DNA from: Asterias amurensis
Lineage: Eukaryota > Echinodermata > Asteroidea > Forcipulatida > Asteriidae
DNA: 64,000 nucleotides
Reading direction: 5' to 3'
Assembly: GCF_032118995.1 (NCBI RefSeq)
Contig: NC_092657.1
Coordinates: forward strand, 431,891 to 495,890
Both the position numbers and the translations under genes were made by a program. Of the stretch, positions 1 to 12,500 are shown one piece after another; position 1 is the stretch's first letter, and every line of letters begins with the position of its first letter. Under the pieces are notes generated by a model. That model saw nothing but the letters and a program-made list of their open reading frames with translations. It did no database searches and was not told the DNA's origin.

Positions 1-508
<508 letters not shown>

Positions 509-521
509 GAGAGTGACTTAC

Positions 522-3500
522 TGAGGATGTCCGTCTTTGGTATTTCCCTTCAAGTCTCTCTCTTTCCACGTGTCATAAACCGTCTGACGACTTCCTTCTG
601 GGTTAGGATCCGGGATCTAAAAACAAAAAATGTAATCAATAGTATAAAAAAGGTGTTTCTATATTATAAAAGAGAAGTGTCATGACAAGGTAGGGTACTT
701 TTCTAACAAGACCCTTAAAAGCATGCTGCCTCAGATCTCACCAGAGTTCGCATACAGGCGGATTGGCATGTTAGGGCATTGCTGCAGGCACCCTGAGCTA
801 CCTGTAAGCCGTCTGGTGCTGTGGGAATCGCCTCATGGTGGGTGGGGGGGGGGGTGAAGCTGAGGGGAAGACGGAGGTTGAGCTTTGTCGGTGTCCTGAG
901 GAGAGATGCTGGGGCAGAGACCACAACAGACTAGGCTGCCTGCATAAAGGAAGATGTGGGGCGACATGATTGATTAATTAGGGCACCAGTTGAGCAAGAC
1001 ACCTAATGATAATTGCATCTTACCTTCATAGCAGCCTTGTAGATGGTGCTGTACAGGTTTGGTGTTCCAGCAATCTCAACCACATATGTACCTATGAAGA
1101 TTCAAAAACAACTAAAAGATGTTAAAATTTCATCAGGACTACAGAATATTCAATGACATTGACCCATACACACAATAATTTTGCTATGAGATATCGCACA
1201 AATCAGAAGGCTGGACGCCCATGTTGAATAGGTACCTAGACGCAGACAGTGTGAAGGTGTGCAGGGGTAACTGTAAACAAAAAACTTGGGGCCTCCCCAG
1301 GGCTATATCAACAGGAAAGAGAGATCCAGTATAACAAAAAGGTTTGTTGTAACTAATTCATGTACAGACTTTTGACACATCTACTCTTCTCGTTTTGCTC
1401 TAAAAAGAGCATTGAGGAATAGTTATCCAGATCCAGAACAATCAGTGACATACCTGACACAGCAATATCTAAGTTCAGATAAGAGACGGCCCTCGCCCCA
1501 AGCTTCTGAGCATATTCCTGGAAAAGAAATCAGACCAGTCAATAAAAATTGACACTTCACAAACAGAAAATGCTTTCCTGCTCCTAGTCTGCTGTTAAAA
1601 AAAATTTGGTAAAAAATATTATATCCTGATTCAATTCTTAGATCAATTAAATCCCAGGTATTTGCAAAAGTGTAATTGGAAACAATTGATTTGATATAGA
1701 AAGGTTTGCGGTAACACTTTTGGGCAAACCTTTCTATATCGTATTTCCACCATGCAAAGTTTCAAATCCTACTTAATTGATTTGCTAATCACGAAAACAA
1801 CCTCGGGGAAAAGATACAGAGAAATGTTCTTACCTCGACCCATTCATTTGATCCGATAATTCCATGCTCCTCAGCTCCCCAACTGCCAAACATGATGGTA
1901 CGCCTTGGTCTCCAACCTAAAACCAACACAAATCTGTTCAATACTAATAATAATGCAGTCTTGTAAAGTGCCGGCATTCGCCCAAAGGTACTCGTATGTA
2001 TAATGAACATCACTGGTAAATATTTACTTTAAACAGGTCAGTTTTGAGAGCAACTGTTAATGATGATGTTGTATCAAGAGTCCTGATGTGGTACGGAAAA
2101 CTATTCCATACTTTTGTGCACTAACTATGAATGTTTTAGTGCTAAGCATAAACTGAACTTTACTAAGCATGGTTTGAACTGGCGACCATCCTTGCTGAGA
2201 GTGTTTGGGTGTTTCAGTGCTAATGATGTGAGTGTCGTCGATCAAGAGACTTTATAGCAGATGTTTCAGTGCTAAGCATGAACTGAACTTTACTAAGCAT
2301 GGTTTGAACTGACGACCATCCTTGCTGAGAGTGTTTAGGTGTTTCAGTGCTAATTATGTGAGTGTCGTCGATCAAGAGACTTTATAGCAGATGTTTCAGT
2401 GCTAAGCATGAACTAATTTTTACTAAGCATAATTTGAACCGCTGATCATCATTTTTGTGAGTGTTTTAGTGCTAAGCATGAACTGAACTTTACTAAAGCA
2501 TGATTTGAACTGACCATCCTTTTCGTAAGTGTTTGTGTCAGTGTGTACTAGCATGAGTTGGTTTACTAAGCATGATTTGAACTGACCATCCTTGCAGAGA
2601 GTGCTTGAGTGTTTCAGTGCTAAGCATGAATTGGTTCTTACTAAGCATGATTTGAACTGAGCATCTTTGTTGTGAGTGTTTGGGTGTTTCAGTGCTAAGC
2701 ATGAATTGATTCTTACTAAGCATGATTTGAACTGACCATCTTTAATAAGAGAGCCCAGGACTCTGCTTATTTCCATGAGGCAGGCTGTACCGCTAGAAGG
2801 ATCAATGGCTCCGTACCCCCAGGCATCACGATGGTTACCGATAATCACATAACGATCTGAAATAACAAATATAGTTATTACTCTAAGAAACTTTGCATAG
2901 TGGGAATATAACCTAGTGAGGTTTGCAGTAGCAACATGTTTAAATCTTTTGAGTAGTATTTGGTTCTGAAAAGAACTGTTGGTTGATAACTCAGAGTTTA
3001 GATCAGTATTCTCTATAGGAAGATTTGGTGAGAAAGCTTAGAGTAGCCGGGGGTCACACACAATTGTGTATGATACAGCCTGGGAAGTGGCAGTCTGGGG
3101 ATCACCTTAAGAGGATGCTACTCTTAGAAGAAACAACGTTTTAGCACCGACGTGACGAGTAACAGAAACAAAAGGCTCAGTCAAGAATTAATGGTAACAA
3201 TTAACAGGTAAAGCCTGGTTCAAACTTCATGCGAATGTGAAGCTAATTTGCCTTGAATTTGACGTCACAACTCTCCTTTCGCAGCAAATGTTTCGCAAAA
3301 GTTGAGCACAGTTCAACTGCTGCGAATTATTCGTTGTTGCGAATATGTGACGTCAACATTGATATCGCATTCGCATTTGCAGGAAGTATGAACTGGGCTT
3401 AACAACAATGTGTACCTGGTTCTACACTGCCTCTGATTGTTCCTATGGTGTTATATCCATCAGCCATTCTATTCTCAGTGTAGATCTTCATAGCTACTTT

Positions 3501-6500
3501 CCTACAAAGAAAAACAAATACACATTTATAGATATTTGGTTTGCGGTAACACCATGCGTGTATCTACTTGCCAGGTAGAGTTTGTTTTTAGAGAACTGTC
3601 TTGCTTTATTCTACTCCCGGGGAGTAGATTTATCGGATGTCCGGGAGACTTCTCCGCTCTGAAACGAACTGTCCTGCTTTTTTTAACAACTTACCGGGCG
3701 GAAGGTATAGAAAATTGGCTGGGACTACTACCTAATAGAATCGTAATTAGTGCAATACCGCAAAGTCAGTTCTTGAATTGGTCGTAACATTGCGACTAGC
3801 TTGCTCTAGTCATCGTCAGAAGATTTTTTTTTTTAAAGGAATAAAAACTTAACAAAATACTTGACTGAATCTAAACATAAAGTATTGTTAAGTATCCGTG
3901 GACAGCTTACAAAATGAGTACCTTCATTATAGTAGACATAACTCCTCTTAGGAATGATCAATTTATTTCATTCTTTTTCCCAATAAGCAGGAGAGAGTGT
4001 TTGTTAAATATATGTTTTACTGAACTTTTGAGTGTCATTTGTTTATTTAAAAAACATCACCAATCCTGTCAACTTCTTTTTGACTCACCCTGTTGATGAA
4101 CGTGTGTTTTTGACTTACTTGTTTTGGTTTGCAGCATTGAATCCTGGTCCATACCTAAAGACCACACCAGTTAAATTTCCTGCCCAGTCTTCGGTTGTCT
4201 CATCACCGCCCATTATACTGTTGGTTAAAAACAAAAAAGGAAACTAGACAGTAAGTGTTTGTACCGACGATAATCTGATAATATTGATAGTGAGATAATG
4301 TCAACCTTTAATCAATTCCAGCCAATCTCAGGGAAATAAACATTCATACTTCAATACGCACATAATTCTCTCTGATTGTAGAAGACTTTCTCAGGTTCAA
4401 ATACTTTTTGTGAAAAATGTTCTCATCCTCAAAAACTACTATATTTCAGAGAGAGCCGTTTCTCACGATGTTTTTTACTATCAATAATAATAGTAATAAA
4501 TAAAACCAGCTCTTATATAGCGCAATCGTTGCTCTTCGTTGCTCGTTACCAAAAAGTTATGCTAACACAAATTTTGAGTAATTACCAAAAGTGTCCAGCC
4601 ATTGATTTCACCAAACTCTTCCTAACTTAGGATTAATCTTAGCACTCAGGACGAGTCCCAGCCTTACATTGTAACCTGTAAACCTTCAGATTAATCATAA
4701 GTTAAGACGAGTTACTCGTCCTAAATCGAGATTAATTTTAAGAAATCAACTCTTTTACCTCAGGAATTGTGCGGCATCATTGTATCCAATGGGATGAACA
4801 GGAATCTTGGGTAAAGTGGCATTAACAATCGGGAGACGGTAAGCAGAATCTGTTAGCAGAAATAAACATCAACGATTGCAATTAAATCTTAATTTCATTT
4901 CATTTATTAAAATCTGGTTATGAAGGACCTAACCCTCAGGGTCTTGGGTTCAAGTCCCAATGAGGACCATTTGATTTTTTCTCTCATTCCATGTTTGGAT
5001 ATTTCACGGTGACACCATACCAATTCATACATTGTGTTTGTTTTGAAGGACATAATAAGTTAATGGTGACCATGAAAGTTCATGATTTTTTTGAAGTGGG
5101 TTTGTGTCAAATGTTTTAATTTTAACGGACGCACAATAAACACCCCACAAGTGCTCTACGAGTGGGAAGGCATAGACAAGAGTTCAATGATTCGAGGTCA
5201 GGTAGTGACTGAAACCCCAAACCACACAGCATGAAGTGGGGTTTGAATCTTACCAATAGCGGGATATCCAAGGGTCAGAGGGTCACCGATACCGATCATA
5301 AGAGAACCTCGTTGTGTCCCAGTACCAGGGAGGTATATACCACTATGAATGAGGTTGGGTTTGAATCTTACCAATAGCGAGATATCCACGGGTCAGAGGG
5401 TCATCGATACCGATCATAAGAGAACCTCGTGGTGTCCCAGTATCAGGGAGGTATATACCACTATGAATGAGGTTGGGTTTGAATCTTACCAATAGCGGGA
5501 TATCCACGGGTCAGAGGGTCACCGATACCGATCATAAGAGAACCTCGTTGTGTCCCAGTACCAGGGAGGTATATACCACTATGAATGAGGTTGGGTTTGA
5601 ATCTTACCAATAGCGGGATATCCAAGGGTCAGAGGGTCACCGATACCGATCATAAGAGAACCTCGTTGTGTCCCGGTACCAGGGAGGTAGATTCCATCTG
5701 GGTAGACCGCAGCTCCGGGAACTGCATAGTCCGAGGGGTCACTGTATAAAATCATCCCAATACAACCAGCACGCTCTGCATTCGCAGCCTGTTGGAAGGA
5801 AAACTTACTTTTAGGACAAGTTTTTCTTAATCTTTAACAAGATTTTCACATGGTGTTACCGCAAACCTCACCTAATTTTCCAACATAGCACCTAGACTCT
5901 GGAACTCACTTCCGGAATACCTCTCACAAATACACAACATCACTCTCGTCCAGCAGAAACTTAAAACACACTTGTTCATGCTTGCTTTCCAACATCTTGA
6001 CAATACTTTAACTTAATCCTTATTTTTTTCCAGACCGGTGCCTTTGAATGTTTTCAGTAAAGTGCCCCTTATAAATGCTGTAGTTTATTATTATTAATTA
6101 TACTCCCACCATGCAAAGTTTCAAATCCAAACACATTACTGGAATGCATACAAAGCAGTCTGGTTCTGTGCAAACCAACAACCGCATTACTGTAATGCAC
6201 GAATAGTCTAGTATCCATCTCACCTTGTCTCCCCTGTAAAGCTTTGCATAGCGAGCAATGCAGATTTTTCCAGAGACGTCGATGTTAAGAACTCTTTCTA
6301 AATCCTGGAAATCTTCCACTCTGCCGTAGTTAACATACACAAGATCTCCCTGAAAACATTACGGAACAAGAAATATTGTAAAAGTAAGAGTCGTAGTATA
6401 GGGTGCCTTCGATCAGCTTCCCGGGTCGACCCCGGTCTGCCCCCGGTATGTTCGAATAGCTTTGACATCATTGGAGGGGCTCAACCGGTCAGTCCCAAGT

Positions 6501-9500
6501 GCCCTGCTTGTGGAACGGGTCACTTAGGGGCTGGCCCCAGGTGCATGATGTCAACACGAGAGGCTGAGTGATCGTTCGATTAGCTCTTGTCAGGGGCTCA
6601 CTCGGGGAAGCTAATTGGACGCACCCATTTATACTGGTTTCTTATATAGTGTGCACTTTATAGTATGTGGAACTACATTTGAATTATGAGACCTACTCCT
6701 TTTAAAAACATTTCGCACCATGAAATGGTTTTAGAGTATAAGTAAGTAAGGTTTAAAGTGAAACCATGTAAAAATCTTAGTAGTGGTGGCTAAAAGAAGA
6801 GCCGATTTCTGATCGATGTTTCGAGCAGTGTGCTCCGACTGTCTTCTTGAGAATGCCGAGATTTGTTTTTGTTAAATTAAATTTTGAAGGTTGGACAAAG
6901 AAAACTTGACTAGAGTGGAGACTTGAACTTGAGACCTCTGGATTAACTACTCAGTGCTCTACCTAACTGAGCAGACGAGCTATCTATCTAGCCCTAATGT
7001 AAACAGTTACTTTACCTCTATTTCACCGCTTGCAGAGTATGCGTTGAATGGAGCCAAGATGTCTGGATCTTCCATTGGGGTGTCTGTATCTGGATCTAGA
7101 GGAGGTTCTCTTAACTGAGTTGTAAACTCAACAGTACCTCCAGAAGATGTCAATAGTTCAATCTACAGACAGTAAGAAGGAAGGAACAATGTTAGTAAGT
7201 ATTGAATGGAACTACAAGATGTCTGGATCTTCCATTGGGGTGTCTGTATCTGGGTCTAGAGGAGGTTCTCTTAACTGAGTTGTAAACTCAACAGTACCTC
7301 CTGAAGATGCCAATAGTTCAATCTACAGACAGCAAGAAGGAAGGAACAATGTTAGTAAGTATTGAATGGAGCTAAGATGTCTGGATCTTCCATTGGGGTG
7401 TCTGTATCTGGATCTAGAGGAGGTTCTCTTAACTGAGTTGTAAACTCAACAGGACCTCCTGAAGATGTCAATAGTTCAATCTACAGACAGTAAGAAGGAA
7501 GGAACAATGTTAGTAAGTATTGAATGGAACTACAAGATGTCTGGATCTTCCATTGGGGTGTCTGTATCTGGGTCTAAAGGAGGTTCTCTTAACTGAGTTG
7601 TAAACTCAACAGGACCTCCTGAAGATGCCAATAGTTCAATCTACAGACAGTAATAAGAAAGAAGGAATGGTGTAAGTAAGCATTGAATGGAGCTAAGATG
7701 TCTGGATCTTTCTTGGCAGTTATGGCTTCTGTTGCCCTGGTCTTTGCCGTGGTGTCCCATAGACAATATGAAATGCCCAATGGGTACACCCAGGGCTGGA
7801 AAAATAGAAAATGGCCTTGCCTGCGTGGCATTAGGCATGGTATAGGTGCATGCTGGTCTAGCTAGCAATCAAGTTGGATCACTAGCTAGACCAGCATGCA
7901 CCTCACAGTTGGCGATTGGGCAATTGGTATTGGAAAAAGGTCATAAATATGAAGCACGTCTATTGTCATATCTAATCAATTTCGCAGCCTTAACCCTTTG
8001 CTTTATTCTCCCGTATTATTAAAACTCCGACCCACTGTTTTTATTACGACACCTTGGGTTCCCCTGGGTTAAAAGCAATTGTTGGAGTGTCAACAAAAAT
8101 CTCTACAAAATCTTCAAATTCCTTGACTTGAGAGGATTTTGGAGAAATCGTGGGTAAAGTAGCGATGATCGATTGTCACAGCGAGAATTAAACAAAACGT
8201 TTGAACAAACTTTGAACTGATTCTGTTCTGTGGAGCGTCATCCTTAATGCATATGATGGGATACACCACGTGAGAATACTGGTCTGTGACAATTACAAAC
8301 ATGTTAAAGGAATTTGGGTAACAGCAATGATGATTGATGATTGTAACAGCTAGGTTTCCGAAATAATTAATCATGTTTTAACTAACCCTGTTTTGGTCAG
8401 CATCATCTATCACTGGTGGATAAGAAAGCAGGACATTATAGCTGACCACTTCAGCCTTGTCCAGTCCTTGGTCCATCCAGGAATCTCGGACCCATTCTGC
8501 CTGCTCAAGACTGACCGGACTGCCAGCTACGTGGGATTTGGATGTCAGATATCTGCAGCCAAAAACACAGAAAATAAATAATAAGGTTAATTAATGCCTA
8601 CTTCGGACTGACCACATACGTGTTTTGGAGGATATTTGCTGAGTGCAGGGGCTCGAAAAATAACCAACGGCCGCACCCACACAGTATACAGTAGTTTGGT
8701 TGTTTAAATCAGGGGCCTTAAATCAGTGAGAATGAGAAACAGATTGATGCGGCATTGATGGGAATGTTGAGTGATAAACTCAACTGCTGGCCTACTGGCC
8801 CTCTGTCAAACAAAACAATAAAACTATGGTTAAATCCCAAATTTATTATATGTATTGTAATTGTAAGACCCTTTTTTTTTATGAGAATGAGAATTTTTCT
8901 TTCTGACTGTAGTAAGTGTAACACATAGTGTAACTGTAACTGTAAGTAAAAAAATTCTGACGTCAAACTGCCACCATGACAACACATCTTTGTCAGATTT
9001 CTTCAGTTTTTGCCAAGAAAAGAAGACATTACATGATATGAAACAATATAGTATCTAATTTACCTCAATGAGATATCCGATTATAGTAGTCTCATACTAA
9101 AACATAGACATGACAACACTGTGTGTGTGTCAGTGACACTGTCATGACTGTCACGTCACTGTACTCTGCACAGTGACAGTGCACATGGGTGTATTGCGTG
9201 CGTGACTAGCACTAGCTAGGCAAACAGAAACAAGTCAACTCGGCAACATTTTGTTTTACTTCGTTGACGAAAAAACAACAAAGAATAGTTAGTTATAAAT
9301 TACCAAGGGTCTTCAGCAGTCACTACAGTACTAGGGTGGTGAGTAGTGGTAGGTCCCCCATGGTTCGTTTGTGTGCTGGAACCGGATAAGTTGAGAAATA
9401 AAAGTTTGTTTTTTCGTGTTTTACACTTTTTGGACTAGGCACTTTTTGTGCATTGACCTATTATGACCACTTGAGGGCGCTATGTCTGATGTGCGCGCGA

Positions 9501-12500
9501 GCTTCACTTGTCCCCGCCCCTCTCTCGGAGGTGGGGGGGGGGGTGGTCATGGGGATCATGACTGAAGATGTTTACAACGGCCGAACCCATAACCATAAAC
9601 AAATAATAATTATTATTATTATGAAACTGTGTAGTACAAATTTCTTCCAATAGCGCCCTCTTTTCAATCCAATCCTCAGCCCATGTTAACTTTCATATGG
9701 GGGACATAATTCCCTGGCACCTATTTTTGGTAGACGTAGGCCTAGGGAATAATTAGTGCTAATTATTGAAACGGCAAAAGTATGTTTATTAGACAAAACA
9801 TCACTTACATTTTAATTAGCACAAAGAACAGGACAACCGGAGGTCATAGCTCACATGGCATTTGTTTGTGTAAAATAACACCAGACCATGGAACCTCCAT
9901 CACACACTGATGAGCCGCTGGTGGCCCCGGTTCCCAACGCACTGCAAACAACTCGACCCATCTGAGACCCAAATTTCAATTTGCTTAGCATGAATTTTTT
10001 TCTTTGATAAAAACAGGATTACCATTAAATTTCCATTTGTTGCATACTGCTTGTTACTAATATTCAGCTGTTGTTTGCTTATCCTGAAAATCACGTGGAA
10101 ATTTTGTTGCTAATCCTGTTTTTATCAACTTAAGGCAAACATTTCAAGCTAAGCAAATCTTTGCGTTAGCAGTTCTATAAAATTGGGCCCTGGGATGACG
10201 ACGAGGCAACTTATAGCAATGGACGATGTGGGTCTCAGACAATACTATGCCAACAAACTCCTCATTATTATAGCTCAAGACATTGTCATAAGAATCATAT
10301 CAACAAAATCCGAGGTCATGCGCACGTTTTATTACGAAAAAAGAACGGCCATCGTCCAATGATCTGCCTCCTTTGTTTGCCTCAATGAGGCCGCTTTTTG
10401 GCCTCAGCGTGTGACGTCAAGGGGTTCGTCAAGAATGCCTATACAAAAGCGTTCTGATCTCGCTATCCGTCCGTAGGCATAACGAATGTGTTAAGTGTTC
10501 TCTGCGAGCTTAAGTTGAACAGAAAATAGTTATTTGCTGTATTTATTAAAAACAGAAAATATTTTTAACTATCATAAGTAGGCCCCTATATCATTATATC
10601 AACAATGACCAGAAACTCAAAGCCTATTATTTCTAGTAATCAAACAACAACTACCGATAGAGTGCCTACGGTTTGATATCAGCTAAAACACGCGGCTGTA
10701 CGTCCATTATTGCAACCGAAACACAACACTTATCATTATATCATCCTGTCTAGTATAATAATTGAGAATTAAGAATGATAAGAGTAGCCAGGCCGGAGTA
10801 GTTTTGGGTTAAAGTCCATCATTATGATCATTCTAGTAATAACTCTTTCTTTCTGTCCGAATCTCTATGAAACAAAATGGCAATAAGGATACCTTTGTAA
10901 CCGAGATGGGTTTTCGAACTGGATGAGGCTTTACTAATTTGGGGTTTTATACACCGATGTGTGCTAGCACTGTTTACAAGCATCAAAGCATAATACTCGA
11001 GTGGGTTGCGAACCTTGGTATTCTAGAGCAGAATGTCTTACCAAAAATGCTGGATATAGCTCGTTTCTTATAATACAAAATAAAGTGCAACAAGCAACTA
11101 TAACACTTGTGAATACGCTTTTGTCAATATTATTGGGAGGAGTGTTGGCCCTGAAAAGATTTGGTGTATGCATGGTCTCTGACTCGACGTTTCGAACAGT
11201 ATGCACTGCTTGTCTTCAGTAGATAAAATAATTTGCGTTATATTTCACTTCACAAAACGAAGTTACAAGCTTGCGGTATACACATGAAGAATTAAACTCG
11301 AGTCATTATTTACTGCTCGAAGCTGAATTTGAGTTTTCATCTGACCCATTTTAGAATAACCGCAAAACTGTACGATGATCAATATTGACTGAAGCTCCTT
11401 GCAATAAAAAATATAGAATAAAAAGCACACACACCAGGTCGTGCAAGGCACATCACTAGACACACACACACCTCAACAAAAAAAGCATGAGTGTTTCATG
11501 TCAAGGGCTAGATATTTATATAATGGTTTTTTTGATAACGAAATGTTTTTACGACTTCAATTTTGTTTGGTTTGTTCCCCGATACCATTGGCGGTCGCTG
11601 TGTAACCTCATGTAAGTTCTTCAAACAGAAAAATACACACACCGTAGGCCTACAGATGTTGATCAAAATGTTTGGAACTAAAATTTGCTGAAAGAGAATA
11701 ACATGTAAAGAAGAGTGGAATAATTGAAACCACATTAATTGAAAACAAAATAGCTCTCAATAGCTGAGTGCCGACATCAGTGAAGGAATTTACACTGGGC
11801 GTTGGATCGTCTACTGCATGCGTTTTATAGGTTTTATGCAAGAATTTCACGAATAAACTCAAACATGCCGTAAATAGTAAAATTTCAGTATTTTTTTTTT
11901 AAATTTTGTACCAGCAATTTCACACCAAAATAACCTTCATTCAAACATTAATTTTTGTTCACTGAAAGCCTTTTGCATTTCGTGCTAAACGTATTCAAAA
12001 GATCGACCCAGACTTCCAGTGCTTGAACATCGTGTGGTGTATAATATTATTCAAAAAGTTGTGTGACTATTGAGTCAGAAGAGCTCTGTATATAGGATTC
12101 TTTACAAGAAAATGGTGTCAAGCTAAAAGGGGATATTGAGATAAACAACTTTCTGAACAACACACTGCATGAGGGCAGCTCAATGAACCATAAGAGCAGA
12201 AGTAGGCCATAATTATTGTTGTTAACATACGGGGTGTTGAATGTCGCACTGGAAAACATATTAGTGGCACACTGATCAGCCATCCTCACGACACGACCCT
12301 TTCAAATAAAGGAAACTTCCCTTTGAACTTACTACACTCTTATTTAATTACTCAATAAAGCTATACAGTTATCCACATGGAAAGATTAAACAATAAGAAA
12401 GGTATTGTAATATAGCAAAACAATTCAACCCTCAATAACATTCGATGAAGCCATCAGAAAGAAAAACTAGAATGTTACGGAGTTTATAATAGTTAAAAAA

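Noticed and set aside
6905-6992. Functional tRNA gene
   Set aside because: A- and B-box-like sequences exist but the arms do not pair properly and the element continues into a SINE-like body.
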